Shown: positions 6,814 to 16,716, counted from the stretch's first letter. The stretch is 64,000 bases of DNA from Estrella lausannensis (GCF_900000175.1 NZ_CWGJ01000005.1:1-64000); one strand, 5' to 3'. The notes: a model not told the origin generated them from the sequence alone. Numbers and translations are program-made.

Positions 6814-8775
6814 ATGAATATAGATGGAACTAGCAATATTTCTACTGATATTACCTCTAGCATGAAAACTTCAATACCTCCAGAAACCTCGATAGTCGAT
6901 GAGTTGCAGCGAAAGGTATCTAATTTTCTGCCAAAGCCCCCCAAAATAACCTCTGAGAGGCAATTTGGTCTGCAAGTTTTGGGGCACAAGGGCGCATCCC
7001 CGCTTGTTGCACCAGCAGCTGCTGCCAATTCGCTCTGCGTTGACCAAAATCAAAACATCCAAGTCGTATCGGATGCTGCCTTAGTCAAGAACTCAATGGT
7101 AGAAAAAAGGGTTTCGAAGAACAATCACGACTGGAAACTAGCCGAGCATGTCGATGACGAAACGATAGCTAAATTCACTCCCAAGGAAAATATTGCCGAT
7201 GGAGAGGACACTGTCTTTCTTGACCAGGATGGAAATTTTATTTGTTCGATCGCATATGATGCAATCAACGTAGCCGACGATGCCATTGATACACTTGCTA
7301 AAGTGCCACAATCCACTCGTGAACGGGGGGCTGCAGCCGGTGTTGTCGATCGGGAGGCGATGGATAAGTTTTATCAAGATCTCAATGAAAGAAGAAAATC
7401 CAGCACAATGGCCAAAGTGAGAGGGAAGTCCAATCAAAGGGTTGAATATTCGGAAGAATTCCCTTGGCTGGCTCATCTCAATGGCGATAAAAAGGCCAAA
7501 AGAGGAAATGCCCATTACAGCACATCCTTTGGGTGCGCAAGAAACTTCAAAACGCCCGCTCAAGTGGAGGCGGACAAAGGTGAAAAAAAACCAAGATACG
7601 AAAAAGTGAGGCCCTACTTTAAGTTGATCAGCGATTGTTTTGAGAAGAAATGGAGCGATCAGTACAGGTCTTATACGCAAATCATGAAAAAGAATGGGGG
7701 AGATAACTTTTACCTGGCGGATTCCGTCTTTTCAACCATCGTGGTCAATACTCATGAAATTGCAAGCAATGGAAAGGTTCTAAAAGATGCAAGGGCTGCT
7801 ATTCACACAGACTCGGGACACCATGATGAAAGCTTCGAGGTCATGCTTTGTTTGAAAAAAAATGTCGAAGGAGGAGACCTCTATCTTCCCGAGTATGGCA
7901 TTCTTCTCAAATTAAGACACAAGTGTGTGGTTTGTTTCAGAGCTAAGTTACACAAACACGCCGTTACGGAAATCAGAAGAAAAGAACTCGATTCGACAGC
8001 CTTAAGGGTCACTCTTGTGGCCTATATGACGAAATTTTCGAATAGTACCTTGAAGCAGGTCGTAGAGAGTAAGGCTAAAAGTCATGAGCCTGTATCACAG
8101 CTGCCATCTCCACGGTTTAAGCCAAGCGATTTTGAAGAGGGCGGTGAGGAAGAGAGTGAGCCGTCGGATTCTTCTCAGGTGCTGAAAAAGACGGCGCTGA
8201 AGAACGACGGAAGCGGAATTTCAACCCCCTCAGATCAAAAAGATCAAGCTTTCCCGAATTCATTTGAAGGCGTTATGAACAATACCGTTGCAGCGCCAGC
8301 GGCTCCCTTTGCAGGCATTGCACCGCCATCGCAGGGTTTATTTTACCCGCAGCTTTCGGGCGCTTCTGTCAATCCAATTCCATGGGCGTTCCCGAACCAA
8401 GCCGCTTATTGCTTCGGGCCAACCGTGCCTGTTATTCCTGCTTATCAAGGCATTCTGCAAGCTCAACAGATCTATTTGCTGCAGAAACAGTTGGAGGAGA
8501 GTCATCAGAAGTTAGAACGACTAGAGCAAGAGAATTCAGCGATGAGAGCCTATCATGCTCAGTCACAAGAGGGTCAACAGCTTCATTTCAGGTCTGAGGA
8601 ATCCAGGGAAGAAATGTCGAGCCCTGCGACACTGCCCGTTTGGCACACGGAGACCACAACCTCTTCAGTAGGTAAAGAGGATCGAGGCATAAAGCGTCCG
8701 TCCAGTGAATTGGATTCCGGACAATACTTGAACCCTATACCGCTTGAAAAGCAAACGCGTCCTCGAAGGCACTAA
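6814..8775 (+). CDS. Putative 2OG-Fe(II) dioxygenase (TET/JBP-like), paralogue 4
   Basis: 653 aa; ATG preceded by CAAGGAAAG. The leader AAATCAAGGAA-GATC-TATGAATAT is almost the same as that of paralogue 3, so the two are recent duplicates. Conserved N-terminal block (IADGEDTVFLDQDGNFICSI), then the core with H331-x-D333, GGDLYLPEYGILLKL, H382 and R398, at the same 49 and 16 residue spacing as the other three. Conserved acidic motif (FKPSDFEEGGEEESEP), Pro-rich linker, coiled coil (about residues 550-575) and basic tail (GIKRPSSELD ... KQTRPRRH). Only one VDELQRKV-type motif at the N-terminus, against two in paralogue 3. Ends 65 bp before a strong terminator. Confidence 0.72.
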   Translation: MNIDGTSNISTDITSSMKTSIPPETSIVDELQRKVSNFLPKPPKITSERQFGLQVLGHKGASPLVAPAAAANSLCVDQNQNIQVVSDAALVKNSMVEKRVSKNNHDWKLAEHVDDETIAKFTPKENIADGEDTVFLDQDGNFICSIAYDAINVADDAIDTLAKVPQSTRERGAAAGVVDREAMDKFYQDLNERRKSSTMAKVRGKSNQRVEYSEEFPWLAHLNGDKKAKRGNAHYSTSFGCARNFKTPAQVEADKGEKKPRYEKVRPYFKLISDCFEKKWSDQYRSYTQIMKKNGGDNFYLADSVFSTIVVNTHEIASNGKVLKDARAAIHTDSGHHDESFEVMLCLKKNVEGGDLYLPEYGILLKLRHKCVVCFRAKLHKHAVTEIRRKELDSTALRVTLVAYMTKFSNSTLKQVVESKAKSHEPVSQLPSPRFKPSDFEEGGEEESEPSDSSQVLKKTALKNDGSGISTPSDQKDQAFPNSFEGVMNNTVAAPAAPFAGIAPPSQGLFYPQLSGASVNPIPWAFPNQAAYCFGPTVPVIPAYQGILQAQQIYLLQKQLEESHQKLERLEQENSAMRAYHAQSQEGQQLHFRSEESREEMSSPATLPVWHTETTTSSVGKEDRGIKRPSSELDSGQYLNPIPLEKQTRPRRH

Positions 8776-8840
8776 TTTTTGCAGTACCTTTTATCGTCCA
8801 GATTCGATGAAGCAGCATAGCTTTGGTTAAGTACATAAAA

Positions 8841-8877
8841 GTCCCTTGCAGTAGCTACTGCAAGGGACGTTTTTTTT
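8841..8877. terminator. Perfect 28-bp palindrome with T8, likely bidirectional terminator
   Basis: GTCCCTTGCAGTAG at 8841-8854 is followed at once by its exact reverse complement to 8868, then by T8 from 8870. It ends paralogue 4. The stop codon of the convergent gene lies inside the T-run (8876-8878), and that strand has TTTTAT after the stem, so the same hairpin may serve both genes. Confidence 0.85.
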
Positions 8878-9616
8878 AATGGGCCTGTACCCAGTTTTTC
8901 TTAGCTTCCGCAAAAGCCCAGGGGACGTAGTTGGCTTTTGTGACACCGTGCGGAAGAGTGAACGTTGTGCTGCCTGTGATGTGATGCTTCTTCACGCGAG
9001 CAAGGCGAGACGCGGTCGGTTTGCTCAAAGGTTCCGCCATCGCCAGGGCTTTGGCGATCGCTTCATCTTGAGATACATCTTCCATCGGTGGTCTAAACGC
9101 TTCATCGATCTCCTGCTGCAACTTCAGTGCGATCTCCAGGTCTTTGGAGGTGTCGGCCGAAGACTGTTTTGGAAGCTCCATGAATTGCGAAAGCGTGAGC
9201 TCATCCTTTTTAGTGGAGGGCAGCTCCTGGTCTTGATTTTTGTGGAGTGTACGTGTGGGTGGGCGATGGTTGACTTTGGGTCGCGTCTTTTGCGGGTGGA
9301 AAAGAGAGAGCGGTTTTTCCTCTTTTGCCTCGCTCTTCCTAGTTTCGGAAGTAGCAATCACGCTTTCTTCACTCTCTTTTGCAGTGACAAGCTGAAGGGG
9401 GGCTTGTTCTCCTTCCTTCGATTCGCTTTCATTTTTCTTGGTGAGCATCATGACTAGAAATACCGTACCGACCACAGAGGCGACAGCGGCAATTGTGCCG
9501 AGAACGGCAAGGGCGATTTTCCTTCCACTCCATCCGCTTTCTACAGGTTTTGCCTGGATAGCTTTTTGATCAGCTGATACAGCCAGCGAAGTAGTTGGGT
9601 TTAAATTAACAGACAT
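8876..9616 (-). CDS. Single-pass membrane protein of unknown function
   Basis: 246 aa, preceded by a good ribosome site (AAGGAGAACCAA before ATG). A short polar N-terminus is followed by one hydrophobic segment at about residues 33-57 (LAVLGTIAAVASVVGTVFLV). A long, charged, Ser/Glu/Lys-rich region follows and looks disordered. Near residues 165-195 there are two short helices with the shared pattern EIALKLQQEIDEAF and EAIAKALAMAE. I do not recognise a family. The lack of a cleavable signal and the single N-terminal segment fit an inner-membrane or inclusion-type protein. It is divergent from the copper ATPase gene, with a 199-bp gap between them that probably contains both promoters. Confidence 0.65.
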   Translation of the reverse strand: MSVNLNPTTSLAVSADQKAIQAKPVESGWSGRKIALAVLGTIAAVASVVGTVFLVMMLTKKNESESKEGEQAPLQLVTAKESEESVIATSETRKSEAKEEKPLSLFHPQKTRPKVNHRPPTRTLHKNQDQELPSTKKDELTLSQFMELPKQSSADTSKDLEIALKLQQEIDEAFRPPMEDVSQDEAIAKALAMAEPLSKPTASRLARVKKHHITGSTTFTLPHGVTKANYVPWAFAEAKKNWVQAH

Positions 9617-9815
9617 TTGGTTCTCCTTAGTAATAAATTAGTAATACAGCGTTGTTAATCTTATAACTTAATTGTTAATGAAATGTTAAATGTTAGTTAA
9701 GTGGAACTAAATAATGTTAGTTGTTGTGTAAGATATTTTTTGTATTCTTGAAATAGGTCACCACCCATAGTGGAGTGAAGGGCCTGTCCATTAGGTTCAA
9801 GAGGTAAAGTGCGGT

Positions 9816-12095
9816 ATGGAAAACGAGAAAGATCCAGTCTGCGGGATGCAGGTTAATGCGAATAAAACGGAGTTCAAAAGTGATTATCGGGAAAAGGGCT
9901 ACTTTTTTTGCAGCGCCCGCTGCCTCCAAGCGTTTGAGCAGAATCCTGAAAAATATCTCAGCGGCACACCTTCTCAGGACATGGGTGGAAAATCGGCTCT
10001 TTGGACCTGTCCGATGCACCCGGAAATTGTTCAGGATCATCCGGGAGACTGCCCGATTTGCGGAATGCGTCTAGAGCCTAAGGAGGGAGGCTCCCTTACC
10101 GAGGATACGGAATATCTGGAGATGAGAAAGCGGCTTGTCGTGGGCACTATATTGACAATTCCTCTTGCGATACTAGCTATGGGCGGTATGCTCATTCCCC
10201 TGCAAGAGATCGAAGCTCTAGGTACGGGATGGATTCAGTGGCTTCTTTGCACCCCCGTCATTTTTTGGTCGGGATGGCCTCTTCTCAGCAAAGGTTGGAG
10301 TTCATTTCTTCGTCTCAAACTGAATATGTTCAGCTTAATTTTTCTGGGCGTGCTTGCTGCTTACATCTTCAGCGCCTTGGCGCTTGTCTTTCCCGATTTT
10401 TTACCCGATTCCCTACTCCATGAGGGAGAGCCGCCGCTCTATTTTGAGACGGCCGCCATCATTACTGTCTTGGTGCTTTTAGGGCAGGTGCTCGAACTCC
10501 GCGCCAGAAGCCGCGCAAGCGATGCTCTAAGCGCACTGATGGGGCGTGCTGCCAAATTTGCAAGACGCATCGAAAACGGCGAAGAGAGGGATGTGCCTGT
10601 CGATGAGATTCATATTGGTGATGTTTTAAGGGTAAAGCCTGGCGATAAAATCCCGGTGGATGGAGTTATCTTGGAGGGGGCAACGTTTGTTGACGAATCC
10701 ATGTGGACAGGAGAGCCGGTTCCAGTGGAAAAACAGGAAGGTAGCGCCGTTGTAGGGGGGACGATCAATTTCAAAGGCAGTTTTTTGATGCGTGCATCCA
10801 AAGTAGGAAGTGACACGCTCCTCGCCCGCATCGTTAGGATGGTGGCGGAGGCGCAAAGAAGCCGTGCGCCGATTCAAAGCCTTGCAGATAAAGTCTCTGA
10901 GTACTTTGTTCCTTTAGTTGTTGTCGTCGCTATCGCGACTTTTTTTGGCTGGTATTTTTTAGGTCCCGAGCCGCGTTTAAGCTTTGCTGTTGTCAATGCG
11001 GTTTCAGTCTTGATTATCGCCTGTCCGTGTGCTTTGGGCCTCGCCACACCAATGTCGATCATGGTGGGGATGGGGCGCGGCGCGAGCGAGGGTGTGCTGA
11101 TAAGGGATGCTAAAGCTTTGGAAATGCTTGAAAAAGTAAACACCGTTGTTGTCGATAAGACGGGGACATTGACAGAGGGAAAGCCTAAGTTGACAGGCCT
11201 CATTACCGTGCAGGGAGGAGATGAAATCTATTTGCTGAAGATGGCCGCTTCCCTTGAGCGGGAAAGCGAGCATCCTTTGGCTCATGCGATACTCCAAGGA
11301 GCTGAAGAGAGAAAAATTCCACTTGCCAAAGCTGAGCGCTTTACTTCGTTTGCCGGAGGAGGAATCACAGGATGGGTGGAAGGGAAATGGATTGTGGCCG
11401 GAAAAGAGAGCTTTTTAAAAGAGCAGGGATGCGCGGGGATGGAGTCCTTGGCTGAGAGGGTCGGCCAAAGTCTCAAAGAAGGCGAAAGCGTGATCTTTGT
11501 TGGAGTGGATGGAAGGGCTCAAGGAGCCATCATGGTCAGCGATCCGATTAAGAAATCGACACCGGAGGCTATCGAGGCAATTCATGGGTTCGGCATCAAG
11601 GTTGTGATGCTTTCAGGTGATAATGAAAAGACTGCCTTAGCTGTAGGAAAAAAATTGGGAATCGATGGGGTGCACGCAAACGTCAACCCGGAGAAGAAAT
11701 ATCATTTTGTCGAAGAGTTAAAAAGACAGGGAATGATCGTCGCGATGGCGGGAGATGGGGTAAACGACTCGCCCGCCATTTCGGCCGCGGATGTCGGGAT
11801 CGCCATGGGCACCGGCACCGATGTGGCGATGGAGAGCGCAACTGTCACGCTTGTGAAAGGTGACCTAAAAGGGATTGCGAAAGCTATCCGCTTAAGCCGG
11901 GCGATGATGCGCAATATCAGGGAAAATCTCTTTTTTGCGTTTATCTATAATTTGCTGGGCGTGCCGATCGCTGCGGGAATCTTATACCCTTTGACCGGGA
12001 TGGTGCTAAGCCCTGTCATCGCTGCGTTGGCGATGAGCTTTAGTTCCGTATCGGTCATTGCCAACGCGCTTAGGCTGCGCCACAAGAAGCTATAG
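9816..12095 (+). CDS. copA: Copper-type P1B ATPase with N-terminal YHS and heavy-metal-binding domains
   Basis: 759 aa. Pumps monovalent copper (or silver) across the inner membrane with ATP. N-terminal YHS domain (residues 5-46, DPVCGMQVN and FFCSARCLQ), then a HMBD motif (WTCPMHPEI ... [10 protein letters not shown], residues 63-88) in place of the usual CxxC ferredoxin-like domains; this layout is typical of SilP/CopA-like pumps. Transmembrane helices begin near 107, 140, 172, 213, 364 and 390. Metal site CPC at 403-405, phosphorylated Asp in DKTGT at about 447, SEHP motif near 489, and GDGVNDSPA in the nucleotide-hinge region, so all signature residues are present. No copper regulator or chaperone gene is adjacent. 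Its stop shares the hexamer CTATAG with the stop of the convergent gcvPB gene. Confidence 0.93.
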   Translation: MENEKDPVCGMQVNANKTEFKSDYREKGYFFCSARCLQAFEQNPEKYLSGTPSQDMGGKSALWTCPMHPEIVQDHPGDCPICGMRLEPKEGGSLTEDTEYLEMRKRLVVGTILTIPLAILAMGGMLIPLQEIEALGTGWIQWLLCTPVIFWSGWPLLSKGWSSFLRLKLNMFSLIFLGVLAAYIFSALALVFPDFLPDSLLHEGEPPLYFETAAIITVLVLLGQVLELRARSRASDALSALMGRAAKFARRIENGEERDVPVDEIHIGDVLRVKPGDKIPVDGVILEGATFVDESMWTGEPVPVEKQEGSAVVGGTINFKGSFLMRASKVGSDTLLARIVRMVAEAQRSRAPIQSLADKVSEYFVPLVVVVAIATFFGWYFLGPEPRLSFAVVNAVSVLIIACPCALGLATPMSIMVGMGRGASEGVLIRDAKALEMLEKVNTVVVDKTGTLTEGKPKLTGLITVQGGDEIYLLKMAASLERESEHPLAHAILQGAEERKIPLAKAERFTSFAGGGITGWVEGKWIVAGKESFLKEQGCAGMESLAERVGQSLKEGESVIFVGVDGRAQGAIMVSDPIKKSTPEAIEAIHGFGIKVVMLSGDNEKTALAVGKKLGIDGVHANVNPEKKYHFVEELKRQGMIVAMAGDGVNDSPAISAADVGIAMGTGTDVAMESATVTLVKGDLKGIAKAIRLSRAMMRNIRENLFFAFIYNLLGVPIAAGILYPLTGMVLSPVIAALAMSFSSVSVIANALRLRHKKL

Positions 12096-13529
12096 CGCTG
12101 TCAATACAGGCTGTCTTGCTGCCTGCACTTCATCGAGCCGTTTTACGCTCATCTTGTGAGGCGCGCTTTTAACGAGATCCGGGTCTTCCCTGATTTCTTC
12201 GATGATGCGCGTAAACGCGGCAGCGAATGCGTCAAGGGTTCTTTTTGACTCCGTTTCCGTAGGTTCTACCAGCATGCACTCTTTTATAATCAGGGGAAAG
12301 TAGACTGTCGGCGAGTAAAAGCCGTAATCGAGAAGGCGTTTCGCGATATCGAGAGCGCGCACTCCCTCTTCCAGAAAACTGTCGCACTGTATGACGAATT
12401 CATGCATACAGGGACCCTGGAAGGGTACGTTGACCTCTTTTGCCAGAAGGGTTTTCAAGTAGTTGGCGTTCAGTACGGCGTTTTCGGCAACATGTCTTAG
12501 ACCCTTCATCCCAAGGAGTTTTATGTACAGGTATGCACGGAGATAGACGCCAAAGTTTCCTTGGAAGCTAGCGACCCGCCCGATGCTTTGGCCTTCGGTA
12601 AAGTCTCTTCTAAAGCCGTCTTTCTCTTTAATGACGCGCGGCAGCGGAAGAAATTCCTTCAGAAAGTCTTTGACGAGGACAGGGCCGGATCCGGGACCTC
12701 CGCCGCCGTGCGGAGTAGAAAATGTCTTGTGCAGGTTCAAATGCATGACATCGAATCCCATATCCCCGGGCCTTGCGACATTCAGAATGGCATTTAAATT
12801 CGCTCCATCGTAGTAAAGGAGGCCTCCTTTATCATGTACAAGGGATGAGATCTGGAGAATATTCTTGCTGAAAAGCCCTAAGGTGGAAGGGTTGGTGAGC
12901 ATCAGGGCGGCAGTGTTGCTGCTTAGCTTCTCTTTAAGCATCTCCATATCCAGATCGCCATCGACGCCGCTGCGGATAGGAATAGTTTTTAGTCCGACGA
13001 GGGCGGCAGATGCCGGGTTTGTTCCGTGGGCACTGTCCGGAATTAAAACCTCCGGGCGTCGCTCCCCGCGGCTCCGGTGATAGGCTTCGATGATTTTGAG
13101 GCCGGCAAATTCGCCTTGGGCTCCAGCCGCGGGCGCGAGGCTGCCGCCGTGCATCCCGGTAATAGCCGACAGATCTTCGATCAGCTCGTAGATAATGCGA
13201 AGGCAGCCTTGCACCTGGATGTCGTCAGAAAGAGGATGGGCTTTGACAAATCCCGGATTGGAGGCAGCTTCGTCATTTGCTTTCGGGTTGAGCTTCATGG
13301 TGCAGCTGCCCAGCGGATAGAAGGTTGTGTCTATCCCTAAATTGTTTCTGGAAAGAGTGCTGTAGTGGCGGATGATATCGATCTCTGCGATTTGCGGCAG
13401 AGGCAGCTCCTCTTCTCTCTCCAACTCTACCGGTGGCAAGAGCGCGGAGAACGCAGCTTCCGGATAGGGCAGAGAGTAAGCTTTTTGTCCCTCTTGTGAC
13501 TTCTCAAAAATCGTGACAGCGCTATTCAT
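12090..13529 (-). CDS. gcvPB: Glycine dehydrogenase (decarboxylating) subunit 2
   Basis: 479 aa. Second half of the PLP-dependent P protein, which decarboxylates glycine and passes the aminomethyl group to lipoyl-GcvH. The PLP lysine is in the motif [16 protein letters not shown] (about K268). [14 protein letters not shown] and [12 protein letters not shown] are typical of the family. I use the ATG at 13529, seven bases after GGAGGG and two bases after the gcvPA stop; a TTG at 13535 would be in frame but is less likely. The short gap implies translational coupling and 1:1 synthesis with subunit 1. Last gene of the gcvT-gcvH-gcvPA-gcvPB operon. Confidence 0.95.
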   Translation of the reverse strand: MNSAVTIFEKSQEGQKAYSLPYPEAAFSALLPPVELEREEELPLPQIAEIDIIRHYSTLSRNNLGIDTTFYPLGSCTMKLNPKANDEAASNPGFVKAHPLSDDIQVQGCLRIIYELIEDLSAITGMHGGSLAPAAGAQGEFAGLKIIEAYHRSRGERRPEVLIPDSAHGTNPASAALVGLKTIPIRSGVDGDLDMEMLKEKLSSNTAALMLTNPSTLGLFSKNILQISSLVHDKGGLLYYDGANLNAILNVARPGDMGFDVMHLNLHKTFSTPHGGGGPGSGPVLVKDFLKEFLPLPRVIKEKDGFRRDFTEGQSIGRVASFQGNFGVYLRAYLYIKLLGMKGLRHVAENAVLNANYLKTLLAKEVNVPFQGPCMHEFVIQCDSFLEEGVRALDIAKRLLDYGFYSPTVYFPLIIKECMLVEPTETESKRTLDAFAAAFTRIIEEIREDPDLVKSAPHKMSVKRLDEVQAARQPVLTAL

Positions 13530-13531
13530 CG

Positions 13532-14884
13532 TCAATCCCTCCTCCCTTCGATAGCGGATGCCGTTTCGACATATCTGTCTAGCATCTCTTTACTTTTGAT
13601 TTCTGTCACCGCGACAAGAAGTGTATTTTCTTCTTTCGGCATCAGTTTGCCAAGAGGGATGCCCGGCTCAATGCCGGCTCTCCTGAATCCTTGAAGCACC
13701 TCTTGAATCGGCTTAGAGAACTTGACGGGGAACTCGTTGAAGAAATCATTGTCTTCGATCACGCTTCCGGGCAGCTCCTTGGCAAGTCTAAGCTTTAAAT
13801 AGGCAGCCTTTTGATAATTCATCAAAGCCAGCTCTTTCATTCCCTTTGGACCAAACCAAAGTGCTGTCATCAAGCTGGAGAGAGCCATGAGTGTCTGATT
13901 AGTGCAGATATTGGAGGTCGCCTTCTCTCTTCGGATATGTTGCTCTCTTGCCTGCAGCGTCAGGACATAGCCTGTTTTACCCTCGGTGTCTACCGTCTCT
14001 CCGACGATGCGTCCCGGCATCTGGCGCATCAACTCCTCTCTACAGGCGAGGTATCCGGCATAGGGACCGCCAAACTGCAGGGGGATGCCAAGAGGCTGCA
14101 GCTCTCCTGCCGCGATATCCGCTCCCTGCTCTTTCGCCGATTGAAAGGCACCGAAGGTGATTGGGTTGGATGAGAGAATAGCCAAAGCCCCGGTGGATTT
14201 TGCCTTTGAAAAAGCCTGTTTGGTGTCTTCAAAACGTCCAAAGATGTTAGGGCTTTGAATGATAAGGGCTGCGGTATCTTTGTTTAAGGCTTTTTCGAGG
14301 TGGGAAAAATCGGTTTTCCAGCTTTTGGGGTTATAGGGAACTGTCTCGATCTTATAACCTATCGATTCGGTGTATTGACGAATAATTTCCCTATAGGCCG
14401 GATGGACGGACTCGAAGACGACAAGAGTGTTTCTTTCTTTCTGCTGGCGCAGTGCCATCAGGGCCGCCTCTGCAAGAGCCGATCCGCCATCGTAGACGGA
14501 GGCGTTGGAGATGTTTAAGCCCGTGAGTGCTGCGACCATCGATTGAAATTCAAATATGGCTTGAAGCATTCCCTGAGAGGCTTCAGCCTGGTAGGGAGTA
14601 TAGGAGGTTAAAAACTCCCCCCTTCGAATCAGCGCTTTGACACAGGCCGGGATGTGGTGCTCATAGGCTCCGCCGCCAAGATAGCTCACCAGGTCCAAAA
14701 CTTTGTTTTCGCTCGCGATCTTCTCCATCAAGGCCAGTCCTTCGAATTCGGAAAGGCCTTCTGAAAACTCGTCCTTAAGTCGAAGGGAAGAGGGGATATC
14801 CCGATACAGCTCAAGGATATCTTGAATCCCTATCGTTTCCATCATCTCTTTTCTTTGGACAGGGCTGTTTGCGACAAAATCCAT
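13532..14884 (-). CDS. gcvPA: Glycine dehydrogenase (decarboxylating) subunit 1
   Basis: 450 aa. First half of the split P protein. Family features are the N-terminal IGIQDILELYRDIP and DLVSYLGGGAYEHHIPA, then YTPYQAEASQG, NASVYDGGSALAEA and LQFGGPYAGYLACREEL. Length is normal for the split bacterial form. Only 16 bp separate it from gcvH. The split gcvPA/gcvPB arrangement differs from the single long gcvP of Proteobacteria and is more like Firmicutes, Thermotoga and other chlamydia-related bacteria. Confidence 0.95.
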   Translation of the reverse strand: MDFVANSPVQRKEMMETIGIQDILELYRDIPSSLRLKDEFSEGLSEFEGLALMEKIASENKVLDLVSYLGGGAYEHHIPACVKALIRRGEFLTSYTPYQAEASQGMLQAIFEFQSMVAALTGLNISNASVYDGGSALAEAALMALRQQKERNTLVVFESVHPAYREIIRQYTESIGYKIETVPYNPKSWKTDFSHLEKALNKDTAALIIQSPNIFGRFEDTKQAFSKAKSTGALAILSSNPITFGAFQSAKEQGADIAAGELQPLGIPLQFGGPYAGYLACREELMRQMPGRIVGETVDTEGKTGYVLTLQAREQHIRREKATSNICTNQTLMALSSLMTALWFGPKGMKELALMNYQKAAYLKLRLAKELPGSVIEDNDFFNEFPVKFSKPIQEVLQGFRRAGIEPGIPLGKLMPKEENTLLVAVTEIKSKEMLDRYVETASAIEGRRD

Positions 14885-14900
14885 CAGAGCAATTCCTTCA

Positions 14901-15269
14901 CTAGTTTCCGAGCATTTTTTGGTAGGCTGCCTCGTCCATCAACGCATTCAGCTCTTCTTTTTGCTGAAAGTCGATTTTGTAGAGCCATCCTGCCTGCTCG
15001 GGATCTTCGCTCAGCAGCTCCGGCGCTTCTTTTAGTTTCGCGTTTACCTCTGTGACCGTGCCAGTAAGAGGGGCATAGACATCCGCGGCAGCTTTAGTTG
15101 ACTCCAGTACGGCAGCTACCTCTTTGACTTGGATTGTGCGACCCACTTCAGGCAGATCGACAAAGACGATGTCGCCCAGTTCCTTCGCTGCAAAACGGCT
15201 GATGCCGACGGTGGCTTTTGTCTCTTGAATGTCGATCCATTCGTGGGTGTCGGAATATTTTCTTACCAT
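14901..15269 (-). CDS. gcvH: Glycine cleavage system H protein
   Basis: 122 aa, full length. Carries the lipoyl arm that shuttles the aminomethyl group between P, T and L proteins. The lipoylated lysine is K59 in VLESTKAAADVY; the usual signature is ES-V/T-KA-x-xD-x-Y. KYSDTHEW at the N-terminus and ELGDIVFVDLPEVG are also typical. It lies 17 bp after gcvT. Lipoylation may come from the lipoate ligase gene at 28409. Confidence 0.96.
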   Translation of the reverse strand: MVRKYSDTHEWIDIQETKATVGISRFAAKELGDIVFVDLPEVGRTIQVKEVAAVLESTKAAADVYAPLTGTVTEVNAKLKEAPELLSEDPEQAGWLYKIDFQQKEELNALMDEAAYQKMLGN

Positions 15270-15286
15270 GGTTCACTATCTCCGGA

Positions 15287-16357
15287 TTAAGATGCTTGAT
15301 GATGAATAAAGGGCAGCGATACTATTTCGCCCGGTTCTTTTTTACCGCGGATTTCGATGGTGACGCGGTCGCCGATGGCGAGTTTGGAATTTAAGAGAGC
15401 GATGCCGACCGATTTTCCCAGAGTGGGAGAGAATCCTCCGGAGGTGATGACGCCCACGTTTGTATCTTCCTTGAATACAGCGTATCCCTCGCGCATGACC
15501 CCTTTGGATGAAAGGACAATTCCTTGTTCACACCTGCTTGTGGGCCAATTCATTAGAGCATCTTTGCCCAAGAAACGCTCTTTTTGCATTTTCACGGTCC
15601 AGAAACTGACGCTTTCCAGCGGAGAAATAGTCGGAGAGAGTTCGTGGCCAAATAGCGCATACCCCATCTCCAGCCTTAGGATGTCACGTGCCGCAAGGCC
15701 GCAGGGAATTACTTGCCTTTGCGAAAGTATGGTGTCCCATAGCGATCGCATGGTTTTGAACGATATGAGGATTTCGAACCCATCCTCGCCTGTGTAGCCG
15801 GTTCTTGATAGGGCAAGAGGTCCGAATTCATGATGCTTCTCATTGGCAAGAGTGTGCTTTTTTAAATTGAGCGCTCCCGGGATGATTTCTTTTAGAACAT
15901 CCGCCGCTGTTTTTCCCTGAAGGGCTAAGAGGCCATGTGTATCGAAGAGGGAATGGACGGAAACGCTTTTGAATCGGGCGGCCTCTTGTTTGAAATGGCT
16001 CAACACGACGTCCCGATTCGAGGCATTTGCCACTACCAAGAAGTTTGAGTCGGAGACTTTCATCACCATGACATCGTCTATGCAGCCGCCCTCTTTGGAG
16101 CAGAGGACAGTATACGTTGCCGATCCCGTTTTCTTCCCTTTGATTTGATTGGTCGATACCCAGTCAAGAAAGGATTCGGCTTCTTCTCCTGCGATTTCTA
16201 TGACTCCCATGTGGCTGACATCAAACAGGCCGGCCCCCTCCCTCACCGCTTTCACTTCAGCGAGAGCGCCGGTGTAAAAAAGAGGCATCTCGAAGCCTGC
16301 AAAGGGCGCCATTTTAGCTTTTTGGATATGATAGGAGTAGAGGGGAGTTTTGTTCAT
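15287..16357 (-). CDS. gcvT: Glycine cleavage system T protein (aminomethyltransferase)
   Basis: 356 aa from the ATG at 16357 (MNKTPLYSYH), which aligns with family N-termini and has CCGAGG upstream; the frame stays open 30 codons further but that part is unlike GcvT. Transfers the methylene group from GcvH to tetrahydrofolate. Motifs: KMAPFAGFEMPLFY, GLFDVSHMG, LSRTGYTGEDGFEI and RDILRLEMGYALFGHEL (folate-binding domain), plus the C-terminal GVITSGGFSPTLGKSVGIA. First gene of the operon. I looked upstream for a glycine riboswitch and saw no matching core. Confidence 0.95.
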   Translation of the reverse strand: MNKTPLYSYHIQKAKMAPFAGFEMPLFYTGALAEVKAVREGAGLFDVSHMGVIEIAGEEAESFLDWVSTNQIKGKKTGSATYTVLCSKEGGCIDDVMVMKVSDSNFLVVANASNRDVVLSHFKQEAARFKSVSVHSLFDTHGLLALQGKTAADVLKEIIPGALNLKKHTLANEKHHEFGPLALSRTGYTGEDGFEILISFKTMRSLWDTILSQRQVIPCGLAARDILRLEMGYALFGHELSPTISPLESVSFWTVKMQKERFLGKDALMNWPTSRCEQGIVLSSKGVMREGYAVFKEDTNVGVITSGGFSPTLGKSVGIALLNSKLAIGDRVTIEIRGKKEPGEIVSLPFIHHQAS

Positions 16358-16477
16358 GGAGTGGCCTCGGCTTATGTCAAGTCTGTGGTGATTATGCACA
16401 TCTGGAGTGTATGAGACAATCCCAGATTTCAAGAGTTTAATTACCACCCTTTGCTGATGAAATATACCATGAGAGCC

Positions 16478-16574
16478 TCAAAATCGAGCATGGGGGCCTT
16501 AAAAAGCCCCCATGCCGAATTTTGAGACAGCTTTCTTTGTTAAAACCAAATTTTGAGATAATTGCGGTATAATC
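16478..16574. repeat. Palindromic intergenic element, MITE-like family member
   Basis: A near-perfect palindrome spans 16478-16525 (TCAAAATCGAGCATGGGGGC, an 8-nt AT-rich loop, then the mirrored arm ending in ATTTTGA). It is followed by a second end CCAAATTTTGAGAT-ATTGCGGTAT at about 16546-16570. The CAAATTTTGAGAT...CGGTAT ends are shared with other gaps in the window. The 359-bp gap between gcvT and the next gene holds nothing else I can support. Confidence 0.7.
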
Positions 16575-16716
16575 AAGGGCGGTTAGCTTTTTTGATGCGT
16601 TATTAATCTTAGTTTTTATCAAGATTCTCTCTTTGGAGAAAATAATCAAATTTATTGTTTTTTTTTAGATAGAGGACTATCATTACTATATTTAATATTT
16701 ATTTATGCAGGTATGG

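Noticed and set aside
16437-16649. 70-aa minus-strand frame upstream of gcvT
   Set aside because: It is made of repeat-element sequence and lacks a ribosome site.
16358-16716. Glycine riboswitch upstream of gcvT
   Set aside because: No tandem aptamer-like conserved core was found; the structure there belongs to the palindromic repeat family.
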